From NCBI GenBank assembly GCA_039820405.1, contig JBCBQC010000101.1, positions 1 to 23,087 on the forward strand: DNA of 23,087 nt, read 5' to 3'. The first letter of the stretch is position 1. Every line of letters begins with the position of its first letter. The stretch comes from CALLVY01 sp937899855 (GTDB lineage: Bacteria; Bacteroidota; Bacteroidia; Chitinophagales; Saprospiraceae). Under the pieces are notes generated by a model that was not told the DNA's origin, made no database searches, and saw only the letters and a list, made by a program, of their open reading frames with translations. The translations under genes were made by a program, and so were the position numbers. Shown one piece after another: positions 1 to 7,732 of this stretch.

Positions 1-74
1 TGTACTACGACTCTTTTCGTGTACACTGCTCCACGATAATCGATACGGCTAGGCGTATTATCTTTAGTTGTCAT
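1..74 (-). CDS. Start of probable PaeR7I/XhoI-type DNA methyltransferase (partial)
   Basis: An ATG at 74 opens a minus-strand frame that stays open to the window edge (24 codons). It begins 8 bases after the stop of the restriction endonuclease gene. The visible protein ends in GAVYTKRVVV, which resembles the GxxYTP-type beginning of N6-adenine methyltransferases, where an 'YT' motif precedes the SAM-binding core. Restriction genes of the PaeR7I family are normally paired with such a methylase, which protects host CTCGAG sites. The SAM motif and the catalytic NPPY-type motif lie outside the window, so the identification rests on the short N-terminus and the position next to the endonuclease. 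Confidence 0.6.
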   Translation of the reverse strand, partial: MTTKDNTPSRIDYRGAVYTKRVVV

Positions 75-82
75 CTGGTATT

Positions 83-799
83 TTAATACTCGTTCAGGTT
101 ACCAATTAAATAACCCTGAAAAGATTCAATAAATTTTTTAAAAGATAGTTCGTCGTTTGGAGACCCGTAATCCAAGTCCCTATTCGTCCAAATCAATGAT
201 GTTGCGGAATAGTGTCTTTCGTACATGAGTTTTCTACAGAAAATGCTGTAGCGATCCAGATAGGAGGTTCCTTCAAATTCAACCAGTGTTTTGAAATGAG
301 GAGACCTCACTCTTACTGGCTTGGTTGATTTCTCTGATTTTTCCACTACCATTACATATCCGATCCACGGTGGTTGTTGGTTTGGAAATGTATTCTCCCG
401 ATAAGCTGTCCAAAGGTCCACCGCACTACCGAGTGCTTCCTCAGCTCTATTGTTGAAATTGTTTCCAAACGAACCTACTTGTGACTTAAATTCAATGGCG
501 ACCAACAGTTTACCTTGTGGGGTAGTTATTAAAAAATCCCAGTCCTTGCTTGGGCGAAAATATCCAGGAATATGGTTTCCCTTTGTAAATATATACCCTT
601 CTGGAATTCGACATTCCAAGGCTACTGTTTTCATGATCTTTAGGAATCCGTCGAGCTGTTTTCCACCAGTAACAGCCCCTCGATTGCCTTGATCGGTAGT
701 GTTTTTCGATCGTTGATCGTTAATTTGCTTACGTCTGGTAAGCCAAAACTGCTCGATCGCTTTATCCAGCAAACTCTGATAGTTTCTAAACTCCTTCAT
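83..799 (-). CDS. PaeR7I-family (XhoI-like) type II restriction endonuclease
   Basis: A 238-aa protein, close to the ~246 aa of PaeR7I, so it appears complete. It should cut double-stranded DNA at CTCGAG, the specificity of this family. The PD-(D/E)XK core is visible: a KDWDFL segment (residues 85-90, with D86/D88) followed by AIEFKSQVGSFG (101-112), giving catalytic E103 and K105. Conserved family stretches follow, including NNFNNRAEEALGSAVDLW and EKSTKPVRVRSPHF. It is followed directly by the start of a probable cognate methylase. The DNA is AT-rich compared with the genes after 1654 (23 of 60 bases are G/C in 541-600), which fits horizontal acquisition. Family assignment is from recognised motifs; the exact recognition sequence is inferred. 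Confidence 0.9.
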   Translation of the reverse strand: MKEFRNYQSLLDKAIEQFWLTRRKQINDQRSKNTTDQGNRGAVTGGKQLDGFLKIMKTVALECRIPEGYIFTKGNHIPGYFRPSKDWDFLITTPQGKLLVAIEFKSQVGSFGNNFNNRAEEALGSAVDLWTAYRENTFPNQQPPWIGYVMVVEKSEKSTKPVRVRSPHFKTLVEFEGTSYLDRYSIFCRKLMYERHYSATSLIWTNRDLDYGSPNDELSFKKFIESFQGYLIGNLNEY

Positions 800-806
800 T
801 AGCTTG

Positions 807-823
807 ACCGTAATTTACCGTAA
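807..823. repeat. Direct repeat ACCGTAA x2 at 10-bp spacing upstream of the restriction gene
   Basis: ACCGTAA occurs at 807-813 and 817-823, one DNA turn apart, and reads TTACGGT on the coding (minus) strand just upstream of the endonuclease ATG at 799. The position and helical phasing suggest an operator or 5'-UTR element that could delay restriction expression. No C-protein gene is visible. The function is inferred from position only. Confidence 0.35.
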
Positions 824-1008
824 AAGTAGCTAATATCTATCACTTTGGTTGGGCTGCTGTGATGGAGCGCGAGCAATCCAAATACTGGTCAATAATAATT
901 TTTATTCCTACCACAAATCTTGCCTCTTATCTTGATCCAGCATCTAGTAGATTCAAAAATCCCGCCCCATTCCCCTCAAAAAATCGTATCTTAACAACCG
1001 GAGACAAT
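824..1008. other. Intergenic AT-rich stretch, no gene recognised
   Basis: No convincing coding frame, RNA gene or repeat was seen here. It should contain the restriction gene's promoter on the minus strand. TACTTTTA, a loose match to the Bacteroidota -7 box TAnnTTTG, is read on that strand at about 818-825 and is not strong enough to annotate as a promoter. Confidence 0.5.
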
Positions 1009-1044
1009 AAAAAAACCCATCTCCCCCATTAAGGAAGACGGGTT
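1009..1044 (-). terminator. Strong intrinsic terminator, minus strand
   Basis: On the minus strand the arms AACCCGTCTTCC and GGGAGATGGGTT pair over 12 bp with two G-T wobbles and a short loop, followed by seven Ts (the A-run at 1009-1015). There is no T-run on the plus side, so it ends a leftward transcript. No convincing gene precedes it, so the transcript may be a small RNA or a decayed gene from 1045-1270. Confidence 0.75.
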
Positions 1045-1302
1045 GTACGCGGGTCGGGCCGTGGTCACCTGCTTTTGATGTTACTGTACGGGTAACGCTG
1101 AAGCTGCCTCTCCAAGCACCAGCAGATGGACCCCACCCCAACTAAATAATTAAAACCTCCAAGGCATACAAGCGCCTCCTCAATCCTTATCAAAGATTGA
1201 GCTAGTAATCTAGTTGTCTACATAAAGAATGGGTCGAAACAAGTTCGAAACCGAGTGAGAGACAGTGTTTAAAGATGTTTTATTTGTACTCCTACAAGAT
1301 AC
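1045..1302. other. Non-coding stretch, possible small transcript
   Basis: No credible gene was found. A minus-strand open frame at 953-1141 runs straight through the terminator at 1009-1044, so it is probably spurious. The strong terminator implies that something is transcribed leftward through here, either a small RNA or read-through from the peptide gene at 1380-1496, although that gene has its own terminator. On the plus strand the local palindrome CTAGTAATCTAG lies around 1202-1213. No tRNA or known riboswitch fold was recognised. Confidence 0.4.
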
Positions 1303-1350
1303 AAAAAATCCCCGAAAAATCACAACTCACTTACGCGACTTTCCGGGGAT
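1303..1350 (-). terminator. Intrinsic terminator downstream of the KGG peptide
   Basis: On the minus strand ATCCCCGGAAA pairs with TTTTTCGGGGAT, allowing one wobble, around a loop of about 20 bases and is followed by TTTTTT (the A-run at 1303-1308). It lies about 30 bp beyond the stop codon of the 38-aa peptide gene, which supports a short monocistronic leftward transcript. Confidence 0.7.
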
Positions 1351-1379
1351 GGGGGCGCCTGGAATGGCAGATCGAAAAA

Positions 1380-1496
1380 CTACATGATCGTGATGTCCGT
1401 GATGATGGCATTGTCCGACTGCCCCCCTTTTATCTGCGTCTGCGCTTGGGTGGAGAGGACCACGAGGTCTTGCTGGGTGATGGTTGTCAGTTGCAT
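1380..1496 (-). CDS. Small peptide with KGG (double-glycine-like) leader motif
   Basis: A 38-aa frame from ATG 1496 to TAG 1380. A polar 22-residue N-terminal part is followed by KGG (residues 23-25) and a 13-residue tail, QSDNAIITDITIM. Short Bacteroidota peptides with a KGG or GG site before a short core are often secreted or modified natural-product precursors, cleaved after GG by a C39-type peptidase transporter. Here no transporter or modification enzyme lies nearby in the window. An intrinsic terminator follows closely, which argues that the gene is transcribed. No clear ribosome-binding site was seen, which is usual for this phylum. It could still be a chance frame, and the antisense plus-strand frame at 1275-1535 is a weaker alternative. 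Confidence 0.4.
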   Translation of the reverse strand: MQLTTITQQDLVVLSTQAQTQIKGGQSDNAIITDITIM

Positions 1497-1653
1497 AATG
1501 GTGGATTTAAGGAATTAACGATGTTCACAAGATAGACGTGCTCCCGTCATTTCGGCCTACAAGTGCGCCGCGTATTTTAGGAACTGAATTTGCATTGTTA
1601 TATTAGCAGGCGGAGATTTTAGCCACAAAATCAAAGATTTATCGATTGTAATT

Positions 1654-3084
1654 ATGGATACGCTCCAAGCATACCTTTCCATCGTCGACACCAGGTTGTT
1701 GCACCACATTCAGGGCAAAGTGGGGCACCTGATTCGGACCTATCAAGCGGGCAAATTTGCCTCGGAAGCGGCTTTTCAACAGCGTTTGGTCGAGGGCGGA
1801 ATGACCGCTGCGGACTACTCCGAGCTCAAGTCGCGGGCCGTCAAATTGCTACAAGCCTTCGCCATCGTGAGTGCCTCGGGGGGCAATAGTTCAGTGAAAA
1901 AAAAATATGATTCTTGCCTAAAAAAATTTACGGTCGGCCAAAAATTCCTCAATCAGGGGATCCGACCGGAGGGCATCCGACTGATCCGACAGGCTTACCA
2001 AATCGCCGTGGACTACCACTTCCTACACCTGGCCGCGGAAATGGCCAGTATCCTGCACTTCGATCACGTCTATTACCACCGCAATGCCCCCAAGGCGGCT
2101 TTTTACGCGGAGCAAACCCAACAACACCTGGAAGACTTGTTGGCGGAGAAATTGGTGGAGCAGCAACTGTTCCAGGTCATGGAGTACAGCGGAGAGTCGC
2201 TCCAACCCCAATTGTTCGCCGCCGCCCTCGAACGCTCCCAACAACTCACCGGAAGTAGCTTGCGCTTTAAGACCTACGCCACAATGATTCAAGTGCTCCA
2301 CGATCTCCACACGGGCGACTACCGGGGGATCATCCTACACTGTCGGGAAGTCCTGCAATTTTACGAGGGGAAAAAAGGCGTCTTTACTTCGCATTACCAC
2401 TTTTTTCTTACCCATCAGGCCATGGCCCACATCGCCACCCGACAGTACGATCGGGCTGAAACCTCGCTGCTCCGGGCCCAGGACTTTGCTCCTACCAAGT
2501 CCATCAACAAACCCATCGTCGCCCTCTACCAAACCATCAATGCCCTCCACGCCGGTCACTACGAGCGGGCCTACGACCTGTACCGCCAGCACCGCAAGTC
2601 GCGTTTCGAACCCATCCGCCAGCAGTTTGCCATCATCCAGGCCTACTTTTGCTTCCTCGCCCACCTGGGCCACCTGCGACTGGACGGCAAGTTTCGACTC
2701 GGCAAATACCTCAACGAAACCTTTAAGGCGCAGAGCGATAAACAAGGAGCCAATATCACCATCTTAATCGCCGAACTCCTCGTGCACCTCGCCCGCGATC
2801 GCGGACGCTTTATCGATCGGGTCGAGGCCATCAACAATTACAGCTACCGCCACCTCAAAGGCCCGGATACCAAACGCGCCAAGCGTTTTATCAAAATCCT
2901 CTGCCTGTTGCCCCGCGCCAATTTCCATCCACTGGCCCTCCAACGGCTGGCGGCCCGTCCCATCCAATACCTGGAGGAGCATCCCATCCACCTGGGGGAG
3001 AACCTGGCCATTGAGGTCATCCCCTTTGGTGATCTGTTGGAAATGATCATGACGGATCTGGCGCAGCGACGGGCGGTGGGCTGA
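1654..3084 (+). CDS. Helical-repeat (TPR-like) protein of unknown function
   Basis: A 476-aa soluble protein with no signal peptide or membrane segment. It is almost entirely helical, with repeated patterns of alternating aromatic and alanine residues typical of TPR or TPR-like solenoids, for example around residues 100-140 (GIRLIRQAYQIA), 255-285 (YDRAETSLLRAQDFA) and 300-320 (GHYERAYDLYRQHRKS). Proteins of this shape usually bind other proteins. No catalytic motif was recognised. The start ATG follows a long AT-rich leader without a clear ribosome-binding site. It stands alone: the next gene begins about 95 bp downstream and encodes a secreted protein. Similar-sized anonymous repeat proteins are common in Saprospiria-type genomes, but I cannot name a role. 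Confidence 0.75.
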   Translation: MDTLQAYLSIVDTRLLHHIQGKVGHLIRTYQAGKFASEAAFQQRLVEGGMTAADYSELKSRAVKLLQAFAIVSASGGNSSVKKKYDSCLKKFTVGQKFLNQGIRPEGIRLIRQAYQIAVDYHFLHLAAEMASILHFDHVYYHRNAPKAAFYAEQTQQHLEDLLAEKLVEQQLFQVMEYSGESLQPQLFAAALERSQQLTGSSLRFKTYATMIQVLHDLHTGDYRGIILHCREVLQFYEGKKGVFTSHYHFFLTHQAMAHIATRQYDRAETSLLRAQDFAPTKSINKPIVALYQTINALHAGHYERAYDLYRQHRKSRFEPIRQQFAIIQAYFCFLAHLGHLRLDGKFRLGKYLNETFKAQSDKQGANITILIAELLVHLARDRGRFIDRVEAINNYSYRHLKGPDTKRAKRFIKILCLLPRANFHPLALQRLAARPIQYLEEHPIHLGENLAIEVIPFGDLLEMIMTDLAQRRAVG

Positions 3085-3178
3085 GGATCATCCTGGACGG
3101 CGGCGGGCTCCCGATCGCGAAAATGTGATTACCTTTAGTAGTCGGAAAATTCCGTCAGGTACTCCTCAATCTCCCAAT

Positions 3179-3676
3179 ATGAAAAATCTAGCCCTGCTTT
3201 TCCTATTGCTTCTCGCTTTGGCGTTTCCCCCACACGTACTGGCTCAGACCAGCGAAATACTGCTACAAACCGATTTTAAAGGAACGGTCGTAGCGGGGTC
3301 GATGGGGCGGTTGTTGCAAAAAGTTCGGGCGGGTAAAAAACTGCGCATTGGCTGGCAATTGGATTTTGACAAGGACGGCGCGGCGAACGTGGAGCATTGG
3401 ATTGATGCCGAATTTATCACCATCCTGGACGGTCACGTTTTTAACCAGATTGGCCCCATCTACCGACAGATTCCCAAGGAGGAGATTCCCCAGGTTCAGA
3501 TTCGCAATTCCAATATGCAGTGGACGGCGATCATCGGTACCAATGGCAAACTGCTCAGCCGCTATATCATCCCCGATTTGCATTTGATTGAGGACGAGGA
3601 GGTGAGGGCCAAACTCGCGCCCCGGACGGAGGTCACCGAACGGATCGTCGCGACCACCTGGGTGGTGATTGACTGA
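3179..3676 (+). CDS. Small secreted protein, function unknown
   Basis: A 165-aa protein. I choose the ATG at 3179 rather than the upstream GTG at 3125 because it places a classical signal peptide at the N-terminus: Met-Lys, a leucine-rich core, then HVLAQ with likely cleavage after A22. The mature part contains LDFDKDGAANVEHWIDAEF, with an acidic DxDxDG-like segment that may bind calcium, and ends in TTWVVID. The mature protein is probably a compact beta-rich domain in the periplasm or outside the cell. No enzyme motif was recognised. It lies 55 bp upstream of the GH13 lipoprotein gene on the same strand, so the two could be co-transcribed. Confidence 0.75.
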   Translation: MKNLALLFLLLLALAFPPHVLAQTSEILLQTDFKGTVVAGSMGRLLQKVRAGKKLRIGWQLDFDKDGAANVEHWIDAEFITILDGHVFNQIGPIYRQIPKEEIPQVQIRNSNMQWTAIIGTNGKLLSRYIIPDLHLIEDEEVRAKLAPRTEVTERIVATTWVVID

Positions 3677-3730
3677 TTTGTAATTGCCCCGCAATTTGCC
3701 TAGCTTTCCCCACGCACAAAAAACACCACC

Positions 3731-5467
3731 ATGAAAAACCATTTGGGATACTTCCTTTTCCTACTGTTGATCACCAGCTGTACCCCGCCGGCCCCACCAC
3801 CCGCTGATGAGGGCGCTACGGACGAGCAAACCTGGTGGAAAGAGGGCATCCTCTACCAAATTTATCCGCAGAGCTTTAAGGACAGCGATGGCGACGGATT
3901 TGGTGACTTCCGGGGCGTCCTCGAAAAATTGGACTACGTCGAAAGCTTGGGCGTGACGATGGTCTGGATGAATCCTTTCTTCGCCTCCCCCCTGGTCGAC
4001 AATGGCTACGACGTGGCCGATTACCGGGCCATTCACCCCCGCTACGGCACGATGGCCGATTTCCAAGCGATGTTGGATGGCTTTCACGAGCGGGGCATCA
4101 AATTCGTGCTCGACGTCGTGGTCAACCACAGCAGCGACCAGCACGCTTGGTTCCAAGCATCCCGGAGTTCCCGCGCCAATCCCTACCGCGATTACTACCA
4201 CTGGTGGCCCGCCGAAAAGGGCGAGCCCCCCTACCGCTTTAGCTTCTTCGACCCGGAAGGGGCCTGGGAATACGACAGCCTCAGCAATGCTTACTACCTC
4301 CACACCTTCGCCGCGGCTCAGCCCGATCTGAACTGGGAGAACCCCAAAGTGCGCCAGGAGGTGTACGACATCATGAAGTTTTGGGCCGAGAAGGGCGTCG
4401 ATGGCTTTCGGATGGATGCCTTCCAGTACGCGAGCAAGGATACCACCTGGCCCGAATTTCCCGAGGGCCACGAGCGGGAGGTCATCAAATGGTACGGCAT
4501 GCGGCCCCAACTCCACGACTACCTCAAAGAATTGTACCGCGAAGTCATTGCTCCCTACGGGGTCTTTGCCGTGGCCGAAGGGGCCGGCAGTACTTTTCAG
4601 GACGCCCACGACCTAGTGGATGCCGATCGCCAGGAGTTGCAAACGGCCTATCACTTTGATTACGTCAGCATGGCCAAGACGCCGGATGGCTACGCCCTGG
4701 CCGATTTCAAAGACGTCTTTACCCGCTGGGATAGCGCCTTTGCCGAAAAGGGCTGGTTGGCCATCTTTCTATCCAATCACGACAATTCCCGCTTGGTCAA
4801 CCGCTACGGCAATCCCAGCCCCGCCTTTCGCATTCCCTCCACCCAAATGCTCCATACCTTTTTGTTGAGTATGCGGGGCACTCCCTACACCTACTATGGG
4901 GACGAGATCGGGATGACCAATATCGACATGCCCAATATCGAGGAATACGTAGACGTGGCGGCGAAGGGCGAATACCGCGCCGCCCTGGCCGCCGAGGAGG
5001 ACCTCGACGAGTTTATGCGCTTGCTGAATTACCGCTCCCGGGAAAATAGCCGTACGCCCATGCAGTGGGATACGACGTACCAGGCGGGCTTTACCACGGG
5101 CGACCCCTGGAAAAAGGTCAATGCCAACCACCAGTCGATCAACGTGGCGGCCCAGGACCAGGATCCCGCCAGCATCCTCAACCATTTCCGGGCGATGACC
5201 AAAGTACGGCGGGAAAACCCCGTATTGGTCTACGGCCGGTACGAACTGATCCAGCGCGAGCATCCCGACATTTACGCCTTTACCCGCAGTTGGGAGGGCG
5301 ATAAAATGCTGGTGCTCCTCAATTTTTCGGATGCGCCGGCTTCCATCGAACTAAACGCAATGGCGGGTTTTGAAAACATCGTTATCAACAATTACCCCTC
5401 CTTGCAAACGGATGGTCCCCGTCTTAGCCTCGAACCCTATCAGGCGGTGATTTGTAAGATCGAGTAG
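3731..5467 (+). CDS. GH13 alpha-glucosidase/alpha-amylase-family lipoprotein
   Basis: A 578-aa protein with a lipoprotein signal (LLITSC, lipid-anchored Cys17) and then a complete GH13 TIM barrel. Conserved regions are DVVVNH (128-133), QPDLNW (197-202), GFRMDA with nucleophile D229, VAEG with acid/base E283, and FLSNHD with D351. The EYVD insert and the RTPMQW segment place it with the oligo-1,6-glucosidase/alpha-glucosidase group. The residue after the nucleophile is Ala rather than the Val typical of 1,6-specific enzymes, which hints at alpha-1,4 preference. The C-terminus (about 500-578) is the usual beta-sandwich domain. It probably hydrolyses malto-oligosaccharides at the cell surface or in the periplasm. 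No SusC/SusD pair is near. Exact substrate is unproven. Confidence 0.93.
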   Translation: MKNHLGYFLFLLLITSCTPPAPPPADEGATDEQTWWKEGILYQIYPQSFKDSDGDGFGDFRGVLEKLDYVESLGVTMVWMNPFFASPLVDNGYDVADYRAIHPRYGTMADFQAMLDGFHERGIKFVLDVVVNHSSDQHAWFQASRSSRANPYRDYYHWWPAEKGEPPYRFSFFDPEGAWEYDSLSNAYYLHTFAAAQPDLNWENPKVRQEVYDIMKFWAEKGVDGFRMDAFQYASKDTTWPEFPEGHEREVIKWYGMRPQLHDYLKELYREVIAPYGVFAVAEGAGSTFQDAHDLVDADRQELQTAYHFDYVSMAKTPDGYALADFKDVFTRWDSAFAEKGWLAIFLSNHDNSRLVNRYGNPSPAFRIPSTQMLHTFLLSMRGTPYTYYGDEIGMTNIDMPNIEEYVDVAAKGEYRAALAAEEDLDEFMRLLNYRSRENSRTPMQWDTTYQAGFTTGDPWKKVNANHQSINVAAQDQDPASILNHFRAMTKVRRENPVLVYGRYELIQREHPDIYAFTRSWEGDKMLVLLNFSDAPASIELNAMAGFENIVINNYPSLQTDGPRLSLEPYQAVICKIE

Positions 5468-5504
5468 TGGGGGAGCGCCTTTCCAAATCATAAAATCCGA
5501 GTGG

Positions 5505-6419
5505 ATGAATTACGAGAGCGGCTACCTGGCGGTCGATGCTTTGCATCGCATTTACTACGAAGTCCACGGCAATGAGACGGGGGAACCCATCCTGTTCGTC
5601 CACGGTGGGCCGGGGATTGGGACTTCCCCCAATGACCTACAATTTTTTGATCTCACGAAGGTCTGCGTCATCCTCTTTGACCAACGGGGCTGCGGACGGA
5701 GTACGCCCCGGCGCGAACTAAAAGACAATACGAGCGCCGGCCTGGTCGCGGATATGCGGCAACTGCTCCTCCACCTTGGGCTGTCCCGCGTCTTCCTATT
5801 CGGTGGTTCCTGGGGCAGTACCTTGTCGCTTCTCTTCGCCATCCAGTATCCCGAGCTGGTCAAGGGAATGATTCTCCGTGGGGTTTTTACGGCCACCAAA
5901 GCCGAACGCGAATACTTCGAGCGTGGTGGTCCCCGTGTGGCTCATCCCCAGGCTTGGGAACGCTACCTGGCTCCCGTACCGGTGGCGCAGCGATCGGAGG
6001 CGTCGGATTACTACTACCAAAAGATCTTATTCGGGGAGCCTGCCGAGCGGGAGGTGCTGGCCCACGCCATGTGTGCCTACGGTATTGCGGTGGGGGGAGA
6101 GGAAAAAACGGAAGTGGAGATCAACGCGATGCTGGCCACGCGGGATTACCTGACGCGGGCCATCATCCTGTCGCACTACTCCTGGCACGACTTTTTTATC
6201 CCCGATTGCTTTATTGAAAACCATTTGGAAGCGCTCGCCGCGATTCCCGTCCACATCATCCACGGACGGCACGACCACATCACCCGGCCCCAGTACGCCG
6301 AGCGCCTGGCCGCTGGCCTAAAGCGTGGAACCCTGTACTTGGTCGACGCGGGGCACCTGGCTCACGAAGCGGCCCTCAAAAGCCAATTGATCCACTCCGT
6401 AAACGAAATGATTGGATGA
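5505..6419 (+). CDS. pip: Proline iminopeptidase (prolyl aminopeptidase, S33)
   Basis: A 304-aa alpha/beta-hydrolase of normal length for the family, without a signal peptide, so cytoplasmic. It removes N-terminal proline from peptides. The oxyanion-hole motif HGGPG (33-37), DQRGCGRS (59-66), the nucleophile elbow GGSWGS with Ser102, Asp257 in HGRHDHITRP and His284 in DAGHLAHE form the full catalytic set. Its stop overlaps the start of the following GNAT gene (ATGA), so the two are translationally coupled. The start ATG at 5505 lies 37 bp after the GH13 stop, consistent with a shared transcript. The family is certain; strict proline specificity is inferred from the HGGPG/GGSWGS signature. Confidence 0.92.
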   Translation: MNYESGYLAVDALHRIYYEVHGNETGEPILFVHGGPGIGTSPNDLQFFDLTKVCVILFDQRGCGRSTPRRELKDNTSAGLVADMRQLLLHLGLSRVFLFGGSWGSTLSLLFAIQYPELVKGMILRGVFTATKAEREYFERGGPRVAHPQAWERYLAPVPVAQRSEASDYYYQKILFGEPAEREVLAHAMCAYGIAVGGEEKTEVEINAMLATRDYLTRAIILSHYSWHDFFIPDCFIENHLEALAAIPVHIIHGRHDHITRPQYAERLAAGLKRGTLYLVDAGHLAHEAALKSQLIHSVNEMIG

Positions 6420-6970
6420 AGACACCCCTCGCTCGTTCGCCTTATCTCTTCGAGTCCGAGAGGCTCGGTTTTCGCAATTGGAGCTGGGACGACCGGCCCG
6501 AATTTGCGGCCCTCAATGCGGACGAAAAAGTGATGGCGCATTTTCCCCAAACCCTGAGCGAGCAGCAGACGGTGCAGTTTATCGAACGCCTCCAGCGGCA
6601 TTACCAAACCTGGGGCTACAATTATTTCGCTACCGAAATTCGGGCGACGGGAGAATGGATCGGTTTTATCGGACTGGCCCGGCAGGAGTACGAATCGGCC
6701 TATACGCCGGCGACCGACATCGGCTGGCGGCTAAAGACGGCGGCTTGGGGCAAAGGCTACGCAACGGAGGGGGCGCGGCGTTGTCTGGAATACGCCTTTG
6801 ACGAACTGCAACTGTCGCGTATCATTGCGACCTGTACGGAGCGCAACACCAAATCCGAGCGGGTCATGCAAAATATTGGTATGACGCGGCTGGGAACATT
6901 TAAGCACCCCCGGCTCCGGGATTTTCCCGATTACGAACGGTGTATTTGCTACGAAATCCGCAAGCGCTGA
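6416..6970 (+). CDS. GNAT N-acetyltransferase, RimJ/RimL type
   Basis: A 184-aa single-domain acetyltransferase. The opening SERLGFRNWSWDD is the usual N-terminal strand and helix of RimJ/RimL-like GNATs. The acetyl-CoA pyrophosphate loop is WGKGYATEGA (111-120), and the late segment ERNTKSERVMQNIGM is the conserved C-terminal part of the fold. It probably transfers acetyl from acetyl-CoA to a protein N-terminus or a small amine; the substrate is unknown. It starts inside the stop codon of the proline iminopeptidase gene (4-bp overlap), so the two are almost certainly co-expressed. Confidence 0.9.
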   Translation: MKTPLARSPYLFESERLGFRNWSWDDRPEFAALNADEKVMAHFPQTLSEQQTVQFIERLQRHYQTWGYNYFATEIRATGEWIGFIGLARQEYESAYTPATDIGWRLKTAAWGKGYATEGARRCLEYAFDELQLSRIIATCTERNTKSERVMQNIGMTRLGTFKHPRLRDFPDYERCICYEIRKR

Positions 6971-7032
6971 GGAAGCCAGTACCATTCCAAAGCCTGTTGG
7001 CCAATATTGGCCATTGTCCTAAAGTCATCCTG

Positions 7033-7608
7033 ATGAACGAACTGATCAAGGCGGCCGAGAGCTACGGGATCACCGTCCCGGAAGAAGAACAGCAAGCGCT
7101 GGCTCGGGCCATTCGCAAACGGACGGCCCGGAAGAAAGCCATCATCTTTCGGCAAACGGAAACCTGTAAGGAAGTGATTTACCTGATCCGGGGGATCACC
7201 GCTTCCGTGTTCAACTACGATGGGAAAGAAGTCGTCACCCGGTTTTTTCAGACGGGAAATTTTAGCAGCAACATCGTCAGTGCCGTACAGAAAAGCCCGG
7301 CTTCGGACTACCTCATCGCCATTACCGAGGTGGAGTACTTAGCGATCCCTTTTGAGTATTTCCAGCGTTTGTATCTCTACTCGAATGCTATTGGCCTGTT
7401 TATCCGCAAGAAGCTGATCGAAAACAGCATTGAAAATAAAAAGCTTACCAGCGCCAAGACCATTCCCGATCTGAATGTCCGCTACCAATACCTGTTGGAG
7501 TACTATCCCCAAGTGATCCGGGATACCCCCGCCAAGTACGTCGCCAAATTTTTGGGTGTTACCCCGGAAGGGTACAGCCGATTTCTCGCCAAGCGGCGAA
7601 CTTCTTAA
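7033..7608 (+). CDS. Crp/Fnr-type regulator with cyclic-nucleotide-binding fold
   Basis: A 191-aa protein. I prefer ATG 7033 over the longer frame from 6940, because the latter overlaps the acetyltransferase gene and the protein from 7033 (MNELIKAAESYGI) has the usual Bacteroidota Crp/Fnr start. An N-terminal beta-barrel (about residues 25-115, with EVIYLIRGITASVFNYDGKEVVTRFF) matches the cNMP-binding fold. The C-terminal DTPAKYVAKFLGVTPEGYSR is the winged-helix recognition region. Residues that contact cAMP in true CRP are not evident, so the ligand is unknown. It lies 125 bp upstream of an HXXEE membrane-protein gene on the same strand, which may be its target or partner. Confidence 0.88.
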   Translation: MNELIKAAESYGITVPEEEQQALARAIRKRTARKKAIIFRQTETCKEVIYLIRGITASVFNYDGKEVVTRFFQTGNFSSNIVSAVQKSPASDYLIAITEVEYLAIPFEYFQRLYLYSNAIGLFIRKKLIENSIENKKLTSAKTIPDLNVRYQYLLEYYPQVIRDTPAKYVAKFLGVTPEGYSRFLAKRRTS

Positions 7609-7732
7609 CCCACATCAATCTTTATCCGACGGCCAATCCTTTCCTTTGTAAAGGACGGGTCGCACTGGGATTTTCCCCACCCCGGAGATTCCCTTGGGCC
7701 CCCCATTCGCTCGAAATCAGAAAAAGACAATC

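Noticed and set aside
953..1141. Minus-strand 62-aa frame
   Set aside because: It runs straight through a strong intrinsic terminator on the same strand at 1009-1044, so it is unlikely to be translated whole.
1275..1535. Plus-strand 86-aa frame
   Set aside because: It is antisense to the KGG peptide and its terminator, has unnatural composition and no recognisable domain.
3761..4609. 282-aa minus-strand frame
   Set aside because: Antisense shadow of the GH13 gene, whose catalytic motifs are intact on the plus strand.
7619..7660. Hairpin TCCTTT/AAAGGA as a terminator of the Crp/Fnr gene
   Set aside because: No T-run follows on the plus strand.
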